This document shows positions 35,695-44,178 of a stretch of DNA of 64,000 bases, one piece after another; the first letter of the stretch is position 1; each line of letters begins with the position of its first letter. Position numbers and translations under genes: made by a program. This DNA is from Actinomadura sp. NBRC 104425 (GTDB lineage: Bacteria; Actinomycetota; Actinomycetes; Streptosporangiales; Streptosporangiaceae), in NCBI RefSeq assembly GCF_030269545.1, contig NZ_BSTN01000028.1, positions 18,488 through 82,487 of the forward strand. The letters are read 5' to 3'. Under the pieces are notes generated by a model that saw only the letters and a program-made list of their open reading frames with translations, was not told where the DNA came from and did no database searches.

Positions 35695-35877
35695 ATCGCA
35701 AACCGATCTGCAGGCCGGCCGAGCCAGCCGAATCCCGCGGCCGTACTACGGCACGGGAACCGGAGACCCAAGCGCCGGGCGGCCGGCCAGGTCACGTCGG
35801 CACCGGGGTGAATTCGCGGCCCCCCGCGATAGGGCGGACTCCCGGCCCGAACCCGTCAGCTAACCCGGTAGGCGTCA
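35695..35877 (+). ncRNA. ydaO-yuaA (cyclic di-AMP) riboswitch
   Basis: The leader contains the conserved blocks of the actinobacterial ydaO element: ATCGC at its 5' end, GGGAACCGGAGACCCA, then GGGGTGAATTCGCGG, and the highly conserved 3' block AGGGCGGACTCCC...CCCGAACCCGTCAGCTAACC with GGTAGGCGTCACAGG. In actinobacteria this element is usually placed before secreted cell-wall hydrolase genes (RpfA, NlpC/P60 type), and binding of c-di-AMP lowers expression. Here it lies about 16 bp before the start of a secreted coiled-coil protein. Recognised by consensus, not by covariance search. Confidence 0.9.
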
Positions 35878-35893
35878 CAGGAGAGGAGACGAC

Positions 35894-36838
35894 GTGGAGA
35901 GCCCGAGCTCCACCCGCCCACGTCATGCCGTGCGGATGCGGCGCCCCGCCTTGGCTCTCACCGCCGCCGCGGCGGCCGTCTTGGTGACGTCGGCGGGCAC
36001 GGCGCCCGCCCATGCGGACCCGGGTGACACCGGCCGGCTGACCAAGCTGAACAAGCAGATCGCCCAGCTCGACAAGGAGTACGGCGGCGACCTGGCCAAG
36101 CTGAAGGACGCCCAGTACGGCATCCAGAAGGCCCGGCAGAAGCAGCGCCTGCTCCAGCAGGACCTCGACAGCGCGCGCGTCCTGGTGGCGCAGATGGCTG
36201 CCACCCAGTACATGACGGGCACCACCGACCCGGCCGTGGCGGTGCTGGCCAGCGACGACCCCGACAACGTGCTCAACAACGCCAGCCTGGCCAGCCATGT
36301 GGCGTCCAACCAGGCGGCCAAGGTGCGCCAGATCCAGCAGCTGGTGACCGAGCAGCAGAAGGCGCGCGAGGAGTACGACAAGAAGGTCCAGGAGCTGGAG
36401 AAGGACATCGCCGAACTGCGCACGCAAAAGCGCAAGGTCCAGGCGCTGATCAAGAAGTTCAAGCCCGAGTCGCCCAGCTCCGGGATGGGCGGGGTCACCC
36501 CCCGCATGCTGAAGGTCAAGAACACCATCGACATCGAGTTCGGGCCGTTCCCGATCATCGGCTGCGTGCGGACGACCGGCGACCCGCAGGACCACGCCAC
36601 CGGACGCGCCTGCGACTTCATGGTCAGCACCGGCGGCACGATGCCGTCGGCGAGCGGCAAGGCCCTCGGCGACCGCACGGCCCAGTACGCCATCTCCAAC
36701 GCCAACCGTCTGGGCATCAAGTACGTGATCTGGCGGCAGCGCATCTACGACATGCGCAGCCCCGGCTGGCGCACCATGGAGGACCGCGGCGGCATCACCG
36801 CCAACCACTACGACCACGTGCACATCTCGGTGTTCTGA
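35894..36838 (+). CDS. Secreted coiled-coil protein with ARB_07466-like C-terminal domain
   Basis: A 314-residue secreted protein: signal peptide (ALALTAAAAAVLVTSAGTAPAHA), a long coiled coil (about residues 45-205, KLNKQIAQLDKEYGGDLAKL, AREEYDKKVQELEKDIAELR), and a C-terminal domain of about 100 residues (IIGCVRTTGDPQDHATGRACD, IKYVIWRQRIYDMRS, NHYDHVHISVF). The C-terminal HxxD/H-V-H pattern (DHATGRACDFM, YDHVHIS) matches the D-Ala-D-Ala carboxypeptidase-like/ARB_07466 fold, where His and Asp bind zinc. It probably acts on or near peptidoglycan. The gene is preceded by a c-di-AMP riboswitch, as RpfA/NlpC genes are in relatives. GTG 35894 has AGGAGAGGAG upstream. Confidence 0.88.
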   Translation: MESPSSTRPRHAVRMRRPALALTAAAAAVLVTSAGTAPAHADPGDTGRLTKLNKQIAQLDKEYGGDLAKLKDAQYGIQKARQKQRLLQQDLDSARVLVAQMAATQYMTGTTDPAVAVLASDDPDNVLNNASLASHVASNQAAKVRQIQQLVTEQQKAREEYDKKVQELEKDIAELRTQKRKVQALIKKFKPESPSSGMGGVTPRMLKVKNTIDIEFGPFPIIGCVRTTGDPQDHATGRACDFMVSTGGTMPSASGKALGDRTAQYAISNANRLGIKYVIWRQRIYDMRSPGWRTMEDRGGITANHYDHVHISVF

Positions 36839-36873
36839 AGACGCCCGCACAGGCTGCCGGGCCCGGAAACGGC

Positions 36874-36913
36874 GAAGGCCGCCGTCCGCTTCGCAAGCGG
36901 GCCGGCGGCCTTC
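36874..36913. terminator. Long bidirectional hairpin between the wall protein and purL
   Basis: GAAGGCCGCCG and CGGCGGCCTTC (11 bp) enclose an inner stem CCGCTT-CGC-AAGCGG. It lies between convergent genes and probably ends both. Confidence 0.9.
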
Positions 36914-36927
36914 TCACGTGGTGCGGG

Positions 36928-39900
36928 TCAGTCGTTGGCGTAGCTGGGGACGATGTGCTCGTGCGTCTCGCGCAGTTCGGCGAGCGGGATGGAGAACAGC
37001 TCCTGCGGCTGCCCGTCGGCGCCGCGCGCGGAGATGTGCAGCGCATCGCCGCCCGTCACACCGAGCTGGGTGACCGGGACCCCGGCGGCCTCGCACAGCG
37101 CCGCCAGGCGGCCCTCGGAGCCCGGACGGACCGCCACCACGGCGCGGGCCACCGACTCGCTGAACAGCGACACGAACGGGTCGCCGGGCAGCGTGATCTG
37201 GGCGCCCAGCCCGCCGCGCAGGCACGACTCCACCAGCGCCTGGGACAGGCCGCCGTCGGACAGGTCGTGCGCCGCCGCCAGCAGGCCCTCGCGGGCCGCC
37301 GCGACCAGCACCGAGGCCAGCGCGACCTCGGCGGGCAGGTCCACCTTCGGCGGCAGGCCGCCCAGGTGCCCGTAGACGACATGCGCCCACTCCGAGCCGC
37401 CGAACTCCTCGCGGGTCTGGCCCAGCAGCGCCAGCGTGGCGCCCTCGCTGCTGAACGCGATGCCGACGCGGCGCCGCACGTCGTCGTGCACGCCCAGCAC
37501 GCCCACCACCGGCGTCGGGTTGATCGGCGTGGTGCCGGTCTGGTTGTAGAAGCTGACGTTGCCGCCGGTGACCGGGGTGCCCAGGTAGCGGCAGGCGTCC
37601 GCCAGCCCCTCGACGGCGCGGGCGAACTGCCACATCACGCCCGGGTCCTCGGGGGAGCCGAAGTTCAGGCAGTTGGTGACCGCGAGCGGGCGGGCGCCGG
37701 TGGCCGCGACGTTGCGGTACGCCTCCGACAGGGCCAGCTGCGCGCCCGAGTACGGGTCGAGGCGGGTGTAGCGGCCGTTGCCGTCCAGCGACAGCGCGAT
37801 GCCCAGGCCCGACTCGTCGTCCACCCGCAGCACGCCCGCGTCCTCGGGCATGGCCAGGACGGTGTTGCCCAGCACGTACCGGTCGTACTGCGAGGTCACC
37901 CAGGTCTTGCTCGCCAGGTTCGGCGACCCGGCCAGCCACAGCACGGTGCGGCGCAGCTCGTCGGCGGTGGTCGGGCGGGTCAGCCGGCCCGGGGTGTCGG
38001 ACTGCAGCGCGGCCAGGTCCGCCGGCGGCTCGTACGGCCGGTGGTAGACCGGGCCCTCGTCGGCGGCGGTGCCTGGCGGAATGTCGACGATCTTCTCGCC
38101 GCGCCAGGTCATCACCAGCCGGCCGGTATCGGTGACCGCGCCGATTACGGTGGCGGGGATCTCCCACTTGGCGCAGATCTCCAGGAACCGGTCGACCTTG
38201 GCGGGCTCGACCACCGCCATCATGCGCTCCTGCGACTCGCTCATGAGGATCTCCTCGGGGCGCAGGGTCGCATCGCGCAGCGGGACGGAGTCGAGCTCGA
38301 TGTGCATGCCGCCGGTGCCCGCGGCCGCCAGCTCGGTGGTGGCGCACGACACCCCGGCCGCGCCGAGGTCCTGGATGCCGACCACCAGGTCCTCGCGGAA
38401 CAGCTCCTGGCAGCACTCGATCAGCAGCTTCTCCATGAACGGGTCGCCGACCTGCACGCTGGGCCGCTTGGCCTGCGACTCCTCGTCGAAGGTGGCCGAG
38501 GCCAGCACCGAGGCGCCGCCGATGCCGTCGGGGCCGGTGCCCGCGCCGAACAGGATCACCCGGTTGCCGGGGCCGGGCGCGACGGCCCGCTTGATGTCCT
38601 CGTGCCGCATGACGCCCACGCACAGGGCGTTGACCAGCGGGTTCTGCGCGTAGCAGGGGTCGAAGACGGTTTCGCCGCCGATGTTGGGCAGGCCGAGGGA
38701 GTTGCCGTAGCCGCCGATGCCGGCCACCACGCCGGGCAGCACCCGCTGGGTGTCGGGGGCGTCGGCGGGCCCGAACCGCAGCGAGTCCATGACCGCGACC
38801 GGGCGGGCGCCCATCGACATGATGTCGCGGACGATGCCGCCGACGCCGGTGGCCGCGCCCTGGTACGGCTCGACGTAGGACGGGTGGTTGTGCGACTCGA
38901 CCTTGAACGTGACCGCCCAGCCCCGGCCGATGTCGACCACGCCCGCGTTCTCGCCCATGCCGACCAGCAGCGCGTCGGTCTCGGGCGCCTTCTCGCCGAA
39001 CTGGCGCAGGTGCACCTTGGAGCTCTTGTAGGAGCAGTGCTCGCTCCACATCACCGAGTAGATCGCCAGCTCGGCGGAGGTGGGGCGGCGGCCGAGGATC
39101 TCGCGGACCCGCCGGTACTCCTCCTCCTTCATGCCCAGCTCGGCGTACGGCTGCGGCCGGTCGGGGGTAGCCGCGGCGATCTCGACGGTGTCGGTGACGG
39201 GCTCGTCCGGCGGGGTCATCTCGGTGGCCAGCTTGGGCCGCGCCGGATCGGCCGGGCCCGGCTGCGGACCGGGCTGCGGGACGGGCTGGGGGCCGGTCGG
39301 CTCGGCGGCGCCGGCCGCCGGGGCGGGCTCGGCGAACGGGCCGGGGCCGGCGGGCTCGCCGGGCACGGGGTGGTCGGGCACGGGGTGGTCGGGCGCGGGC
39401 GGCTCGGGCGACTGCTGCCGCTCGGCGGCCAGCGCCTTGGCGAACACCTCGGCCGCGTCCGGCGACATCACGACCGGCGGCGGCCCGGGCGGCTGCGGCG
39501 GCACGGCGGGCTGCGGCGGCACGGGCGGCTGCGGCGCTGCCGGGAACGCGCCGGTGACCGCGGGCTGCGGCCCGGTCGGGGGGCCTTCCTGGACGACCGG
39601 CTGCGGCCCGGTGCCGGCCCCCTCCGGCGGGACGACCGGCTGCGGGCCCGTGGGCGGCCCCTGCGGTACCGGAGGCTGCGGGGCGACGCCCGGGCCGGGC
39701 TCGGCGCCCACGGCGGGCAGCGGGCCCGCACCGGGGCCGACGGGGCCGGGCTCGGCGCCCACGGCGGGCAGCGGCCCCGTACCGGGACCGGCGGCGCCGG
39801 GTTCGGCCGCCTCGTCGCGCGGCGCGTCCTCCTCCACGATCGCCTCGAACGCCGCCGTCACCGAGTTGCTGACGGGCTGCAGCTCGGGGTCGTCGGCGTC

Positions 39901-40071
39901 GGACTTCAGATCGGCGAACCACTCGAAGGTCGGCTCGCCGGTGTCCTGCTGCGGGCCGGGGCCCCCGGCCGCGTCTTCGGGCCCGCCGCCCGGAACCCGT
40001 TCGTCACGCTCGGTCATGCCGCTCCCCTCCGGGGCCCGCTGGTCGTCGTTGGTCCACCGCTCGTCGCTCAT
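36928..40071 (-). CDS. purL: Phosphoribosylformylglycinamidine synthase II with 284-residue Pro-rich N-terminal extension
   Basis: Converts FGAR to FGAM with ATP and glutamine-derived ammonia; the small PurL works with PurQ and PurS. The C-terminal 763 residues are a standard small PurL: MTPPDEPVTDTVEIAAATPD, SVMWSEHCSYKSSKVHLRQFG, VTFKVESHNHPSYVEPYQGA, NCLNFGSPEDPGVMW, GGNVSFYNQTG. In front are 284 extra residues: an acidic start (MSDERWTNDDQRAPEGSGMT; FEWFADLKSDADDPELQPVS) and a disordered Pro/Gly/Ala repeat region with GPQPV and GPLPAVGAEPGP units. ATG 40071 has a good site (GCAGGAC), and the ATG at 39219, which would give the normal enzyme, does not. So the extension is probably translated. 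Confidence 0.93.
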   Translation of the reverse strand: MSDERWTNDDQRAPEGSGMTERDERVPGGGPEDAAGGPGPQQDTGEPTFEWFADLKSDADDPELQPVSNSVTAAFEAIVEEDAPRDEAAEPGAAGPGTGPLPAVGAEPGPVGPGAGPLPAVGAEPGPGVAPQPPVPQGPPTGPQPVVPPEGAGTGPQPVVQEGPPTGPQPAVTGAFPAAPQPPVPPQPAVPPQPPGPPPVVMSPDAAEVFAKALAAERQQSPEPPAPDHPVPDHPVPGEPAGPGPFAEPAPAAGAAEPTGPQPVPQPGPQPGPADPARPKLATEMTPPDEPVTDTVEIAAATPDRPQPYAELGMKEEEYRRVREILGRRPTSAELAIYSVMWSEHCSYKSSKVHLRQFGEKAPETDALLVGMGENAGVVDIGRGWAVTFKVESHNHPSYVEPYQGAATGVGGIVRDIMSMGARPVAVMDSLRFGPADAPDTQRVLPGVVAGIGGYGNSLGLPNIGGETVFDPCYAQNPLVNALCVGVMRHEDIKRAVAPGPGNRVILFGAGTGPDGIGGASVLASATFDEESQAKRPSVQVGDPFMEKLLIECCQELFREDLVVGIQDLGAAGVSCATTELAAAGTGGMHIELDSVPLRDATLRPEEILMSESQERMMAVVEPAKVDRFLEICAKWEIPATVIGAVTDTGRLVMTWRGEKIVDIPPGTAADEGPVYHRPYEPPADLAALQSDTPGRLTRPTTADELRRTVLWLAGSPNLASKTWVTSQYDRYVLGNTVLAMPEDAGVLRVDDESGLGIALSLDGNGRYTRLDPYSGAQLALSEAYRNVAATGARPLAVTNCLNFGSPEDPGVMWQFARAVEGLADACRYLGTPVTGGNVSFYNQTGTTPINPTPVVGVLGVHDDVRRRVGIAFSSEGATLALLGQTREEFGGSEWAHVVYGHLGGLPPKVDLPAEVALASVLVAAAREGLLAAAHDLSDGGLSQALVESCLRGGLGAQITLPGDPFVSLFSESVARAVVAVRPGSEGRLAALCEAAGVPVTQLGVTGGDALHISARGADGQPQELFSIPLAELRETHEHIVPSYAND

Positions 40072-40102
40072 GTCCTGCCCCTGCTCGCGCGCGCCGCCGC
40101 CG

Positions 40103-40783
40103 TCACGCGTTGACCAGCCTCTTGACGATCGAGGTGAAGAAGCCGAGCCCGTCGGTGGACGGCCCGGTCAGCGACTCCACGGCGTGCTCGGGGTGCGGCA
40201 TGAGGCCCACCACGTTGCCCGCCTCGTTGCAGATCCCGGCGATGTCGCCGAGCGAGCCGTTGGGGTTGAGGTCGACGTAGCGGGCGACGACGCGGCCGGT
40301 GTCCTCCAACTCGGCGAGGGTGCGCTCGTCGGCGGTGTAGCGGCCGTCGCGGTTCTTCACCGGGATGACGACCTCCTGGCCGACCCGGTACTCGGTGGTC
40401 CAGGCGGTGTCGGCGTTGTCGATGCGCAGCCGCTGGTCGCGGCAGACGAAGTGCAGTCCCGCGTTGGGCAGCAGCGCGCCCGGCAGCAGGTGCGACTCGC
40501 ACAGCACCTGGAAGCCGTTGCAGATGCCCAGGACCGGCAGCCCGCCCTTGGCGGCGTCGACGACCTCGGTCATCAGCGGCGCGAACCGGGCGATGGCGCC
40601 CGCGCGCAGGTAGTCGCCGTAGGAGAAGCCGCCGGGCAGCACGACCGCGTCCACCCCCCGCAGGTCGTGGTCGGCGTGCCAGAGCGCGACGGGTTCGGCT
40701 CCGGCCAGCCGTATGGCGCGTGCCGCGTCACGGTCGTCCAGGGATCCAGGGAAGGTGATGACCCCCACCCGGGCAGCGTCCAT
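40103..40783 (-). CDS. purQ: Phosphoribosylformylglycinamidine synthase I, glutaminase subunit
   Basis: Supplies ammonia from glutamine to PurL. A 226-residue class I glutamine amidotransferase: VGVITFPGSLDDRDAARAI at the start, GGFSYGDYLRAGAIARFAP, LGICNGFQVLCESHLLPGAL (nucleophile Cys in GICNGFQ) and MPHPEHAVESLTG (His/Glu of the triad). It precedes purL by 31 bp. I start at ATG 40783 (MDAARVG) with GGAGG 11 bases upstream; the frame could extend to 40816. The anti-sigma gene lies upstream, 308 bp away. Confidence 0.96.
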   Translation of the reverse strand: MDAARVGVITFPGSLDDRDAARAIRLAGAEPVALWHADHDLRGVDAVVLPGGFSYGDYLRAGAIARFAPLMTEVVDAAKGGLPVLGICNGFQVLCESHLLPGALLPNAGLHFVCRDQRLRIDNADTAWTTEYRVGQEVVIPVKNRDGRYTADERTLAELEDTGRVVARYVDLNPNGSLGDIAGICNEAGNVVGLMPHPEHAVESLTGPSTDGLGFFTSIVKRLVNA

Positions 40784-41090
40784 CTGTTCGTCTTCCTCCG
40801 CAATGAGGGCGGCCAAGATTCTCGGGGACCCGGGCGGCGTCGTCGCCGCCCGGCTCGGGGGTCCGGGGGCCGAGGGTCACCCCCCGGGTGAACACCGCGG
40901 CGCCGCCCTAGCCACTGACGCAGCCGCCGACGGGTGACGGGCGGGCCGCCCGTCCCGGCGGTTCCGCTCCGCCGGTCACCCGATGTGCACCGGTTCGGGG
41001 GTCGCCCCCCGGGTGGACTCGGCGGGCCTCCGGCGCAGCCGCCCCGAAGGGCGGCGAGCACGGGGAACCGCCTCGGCGCACGCCTCTAAT
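40784..41090. other. Intergenic region with a diverged GC-rich repeat pair
   Basis: A 307-bp stretch upstream of purQ. It holds two related GC-rich sequences, near 40874-40892 (GGGTCACCCCCCGGGTG) and 40996-41018 (GGGGGTCGCCCCCCGGGTG), able to fold as short hairpins. Probably a terminator for the anti-sigma gene and/or the leader of purQ. No gene is supported. Confidence 0.4.
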
Positions 41091-41561
41091 CTACCCGGCA
41101 CTGCGTGCGAGCTGTCGTTCGAGGCGGCGTACCAGGGCTCCGTCCTGCCAGGTCAGCCGCTTGCGCAGGTGAACGACGGTGCCCCGGTCGGGGGCGGCGT
41201 CGATGCTGAGGTCGTCCACCAGCGCGCGCATGATCCTAATACCGCGCCCAGATTCGGACAAATCGCCCAGATCCTCGCGAGTCGCGGGGCGGTGCGGGCC
41301 GCGTCCCCAGTCTTTGATCCGCAGCACGCAGCTGCCGTGGTCCACCCAGCCCGCGACCTCGAACTCGGCGCCCACGCGGGCGTGCTGGACGACGTTGGTG
41401 CACGCCTCGGAGGCGGCCACCAGCACATCGGCGACGCAGTCCTCGGCCACGCCCAGTCCGCGCAGCGCGTCCCCCACCACCCGGCGGATCACCGGGATGC
41501 TCAGCGCCTCCCGGGGCATTGCGAGCGAGAGCTTCATGTCCACCCGGTCACCTCGTGTCAT
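41091..41561 (-). CDS. RsbW-type anti-sigma factor / ATP-binding protein
   Basis: A 156-residue GHKL-ATPase-type protein, a probable serine kinase that binds a sigma factor or anti-anti-sigma partner. ATP-site boxes are clear: AASEACTNVVQHARVGAEF (N box), VLRIKDWGRGPHRPA (G1-like), ESGRGIRIMRALVDDL (G2) and GTVVHLRKRL (end). ATG 41561 (MTRGDRVDMKLSLAMP) is chosen because conserved sequence begins there and AGGGG lies 8 bases upstream; the frame extends to 41909, with another possible ATG at 41675. It lies between purS and purQ, an unusual place, and all run in the same direction. Partner unknown. Confidence 0.82.
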   Translation of the reverse strand: MTRGDRVDMKLSLAMPREALSIPVIRRVVGDALRGLGVAEDCVADVLVAASEACTNVVQHARVGAEFEVAGWVDHGSCVLRIKDWGRGPHRPATREDLGDLSESGRGIRIMRALVDDLSIDAAPDRGTVVHLRKRLTWQDGALVRRLERQLARSAG

Positions 41562-41962
41562 CCCCAGGTCCCCCTGGTCGACCCCCGGACCCGGACCGCG
41601 CTCGTCGTACTCAATCGGACCTAAGGCTTCCCCAACGGAAACTTCCGTAATCGTTATACTGGCCGGACTTTTCATGAACTCCAGGTGGCCGGAACGGCCG
41701 AATCGCCCCATCGGCGCCGGTACATCGGCCGAGCGTGGCGGCCTCGCAGGCGTCCCTCCGGCCCCTCCGGAGCCCCCTTTCCCGCACCGCCCCCAATTGG
41801 AACGGGCCAGAATGCGGACGCGTTCACGACCGCACCTGCCCGGAGAAATTCCCGTTGACATTCCCCGCTGACCGGAGGCGGCCATAGCGGGCCCCCATTC
41901 CCCGCGCATGACACCCCGGTCGTCACACAGCGTAACCGGTCGGGGGCGGTCGCGGGGGCCGG
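41562..41962. other. Intergenic region between purS and the anti-sigma gene
   Basis: A 401-bp region. It contains an AT-rich patch (about 41640-41680) with TATAAC on the reverse strand (41658-41653), a possible promoter for the anti-sigma gene. The rest is GC-rich. The anti-sigma frame stays open across part of it but shows no conserved sequence. Confidence 0.4.
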
Positions 41963-42214
41963 TCAGTCCTCCTGCAGGACGCGGACCTCGTAGGTCTCGA
42001 TGACGGGATTGGCCAGCAGGGTGCCGGCGATCTGCCGGACCCGCTCCACGGCGGCCTCGTCGGCGGGGCCGTCCAGCTCCACCTCGAAGCGCTTGCCCTG
42101 GCGGACGGCGGTCACGCCGTCGAAGCCGAGCTGCGGCAGCTTGCGCGCGATCGCCTGGCCCTGGGGATCGAGGATTTCCGGCTTGAGCATGACGTCGACC
42201 ACGACCCGCGCCAC
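41963..42214 (-). CDS. purS: Phosphoribosylformylglycinamidine synthase subunit PurS
   Basis: Small subunit that joins PurQ and PurL. An 83-residue protein with the PurS fold: VARVVVDVMLKPEILDPQGQ, then ARKLPQLGFDGVTAVRQGKR, and VRQIAGTLLANPVIETYEVR at the end. GTG 42214 is the start, with GAGGGGGC upstream; the frame runs further to 42244. It is separated from purQ and purL by the anti-sigma gene, which breaks the usual purS-purQ-purL adjacency. The next gene on the other strand starts 102 bp away. Confidence 0.93.
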   Translation of the reverse strand: MARVVVDVMLKPEILDPQGQAIARKLPQLGFDGVTAVRQGKRFEVELDGPADEAAVERVRQIAGTLLANPVIETYEVRVLQED

Positions 42215-42315
42215 GACTGCCCCCTCACTGATCTGGGCTTTCACTGTCGCGTTGAAGCGTACGGCACCATTACTCCCGACAAGTCACGCCCCCGAGCCAG
42301 CGCGGAGCCGCCCGA

Positions 42316-43935
42316 ATGAACGTCGATGAGCTGTCTCCCACCGAACGCCGTGTGTGGCAGGCGTTCCCCCGCGGAGAGCTGGTCGATCTGTCCACCGGCG
42401 ACCCCGGCTACGACGACCCCGGGCAGGCCGAGCGGTGGGGCGGCGACCGGGTGATCCGCGCCGACGTGCTGACGGCGCTGCTGGTGGGCGCGGTCGATCC
42501 GGAGCCGGGGCAGGTGGCGGCGGTGCGGCTGACCGGCGCGCGCATCGTCGGGTCGCTCAACCTGGGGCACGCCGAGGTGACGGTGCCGCTGGTGCTGACC
42601 CGCTGCGCGTTCGACGAGGCCCCGCACCTGTACTGGGCGAGCATGAACAGCGTCCACATGATGGGCTGCCGCCTGCCCGGGCTGGTGGCGTCCGGCGCCC
42701 GGGTGGACGGGCACCTGTGGCTGGAGGGCAGCCGGATCTCCGGCGGGCTGTGGCTGGACGGGGCGCACATCACCGGCATCCTCAACATGTCGGGCGTGCA
42801 CCTGGCCAACCCCGGCGGGGACGCGCTGCTGGCCGACCGGCTCACCGTCGACGCCAACGTCTACTGCGACCAGGGGTTCGCGGCCAACGGCGAGGTGCGG
42901 CTGCCGGGCGCCCGGGTCGGCGGGCAGCTGATCTTCCGGCAGGCGCGGCTGCACAACCCGTCGGGCGCCGCGCTGTACGCCAGCCGCCTGGACGTGGCCG
43001 CCAACGTGTTCTGCGACGGCGGGTTCGCCGCGCGCGGCGAGATCAGGCTGCGCGGGGCGCGGGTGGGCGGCTACCTGTCGTTCGTCGGCGCCGATCTGGC
43101 CCATCCCGAGCGGACCGCGCTGAACGCCGACGACCTGCAGGTGGAGACCGACGTCTACTGCTCCGACGGCTTCACAGCGGTGGGCGCGGTGAGCTTCGCG
43201 GGCGCGCGGGTGTCGGGCCAGCTCAACCTGAGCGGCGCACGGCTGCGCAACGAGAACGGCACCGCGCTGAACCTGGAGCGGCTGCAGGCCGAGGAGGTGC
43301 TGCTGCGTCCGGCCGAGCAGGTCGAGGGCGTGGTCGATCTGGCGTACGCGCGCATCACCCTGCTGCGCGACGATCCGGCGACGTGGCCCGCGCGGATGCA
43401 GCTGGACGGCCTGCAGTACGAGAACCTGGACCCGCCGCTGGACGCCCGGCAGCGCCTGGAGTGGCTGCGCCGCGACACCGACGGCTACCTGCCGCAGCCC
43501 TACGAGCGGCTCGCCCAGACCTACCGGACGCTGGGCCTGGACGCCGACGGGCGCACGGTGCTGCTGGCCAAGGCCCGGGCCAGCCGCGACACGCAGGGCC
43601 TCCCCCGGAAGATCATCGGTTGGCTGCAGGACATCCTGGTCGGCTACGGCTACCGCCCGTTCCGGGCGATGAGCTGGCTGGCGGGGCTGCTGGCGTTCGG
43701 CACCATCGTGTTCTCGCTCCACCGCCCGCCGATCCTCAACGCGGACGACCGCCCGCACTTCAACGCCTTCCTCTACACCCTCGACCTGCTGCTGCCGGTC
43801 GGCGACCTGGGGCAGGAGCGGGTGTTCGCGCCCGAGGGCATCTACCAGTGGATCGCCAATCTGCTGGTCGCGGCGGGGTTCATCCTGGGCCTGACGGTGG
43901 CCGCCGGGATCACCCGCGCCCTGTCTCGAGAGTGA
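42316..43935 (+). CDS. Beta-solenoid protein with C-terminal membrane pair (paralogue A)
   Basis: A 539-residue protein without signal peptide. About residues 55-340 consist of regular beta-solenoid turns, each with a GARV-G-L-type motif (VRLTGARIVGSLNLGHAEV, VRLPGARVGGQLIFRQARL, IRLRGARVGGYLSFVGADL, VSFAGARVSGQLNLSGARL). A helical part follows (EWLRRDTDGYLPQPYERLAQ; DADGRTVLLAKARASRD), then ILVGYGYRPFRAMSWLAGLL and a second hydrophobic segment near the end, so two membrane helices flank a short loop (FNAFLYTLDLLLPVGDLGQ). Similar proteins in streptomycetes are annotated only as membrane oxidoreductases, without proof. A paralogue lies at 57137-58597. Confidence 0.75.
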   Translation: MNVDELSPTERRVWQAFPRGELVDLSTGDPGYDDPGQAERWGGDRVIRADVLTALLVGAVDPEPGQVAAVRLTGARIVGSLNLGHAEVTVPLVLTRCAFDEAPHLYWASMNSVHMMGCRLPGLVASGARVDGHLWLEGSRISGGLWLDGAHITGILNMSGVHLANPGGDALLADRLTVDANVYCDQGFAANGEVRLPGARVGGQLIFRQARLHNPSGAALYASRLDVAANVFCDGGFAARGEIRLRGARVGGYLSFVGADLAHPERTALNADDLQVETDVYCSDGFTAVGAVSFAGARVSGQLNLSGARLRNENGTALNLERLQAEEVLLRPAEQVEGVVDLAYARITLLRDDPATWPARMQLDGLQYENLDPPLDARQRLEWLRRDTDGYLPQPYERLAQTYRTLGLDADGRTVLLAKARASRDTQGLPRKIIGWLQDILVGYGYRPFRAMSWLAGLLAFGTIVFSLHRPPILNADDRPHFNAFLYTLDLLLPVGDLGQERVFAPEGIYQWIANLLVAAGFILGLTVAAGITRALSRE

Positions 43936-43964
43936 ATTCTTTGGTCGTCCATCGCGGGTTTTGT

Positions 43965-43981
43965 CACTCTTCGTAGGAGTG
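43965..43981. promoter_or_regulatory. CACTC-N7-GAGTG inverted repeat upstream of the oxoacid dehydrogenase operon
   Basis: CACTC (43965-43969) and GAGTG (43977-43981) form an inverted repeat about 200 bp before the E1-alpha start, followed by CATAAT (43990-43995), a possible -10. It may be the regulatory region of the operon. Confidence 0.3.
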
Positions 43982-44178
43982 TCGGTCACGCATAATCGCG
44001 GTGCAGACGGGGAAGCGGCCGACGGGGAGAAAACAGTCGGACGAGGGCTTGCGCCCCCGGGAGTGATGTCTGCCACGATGGCTTTGCGGCATTCGTCCCT
44101 TACCTGGGGCGACATGCCCCAGACGCCGGCCGGCGTGCGGCGACCCCGCGTTCCGGCCCCGATCGAGGAGTGACATCG

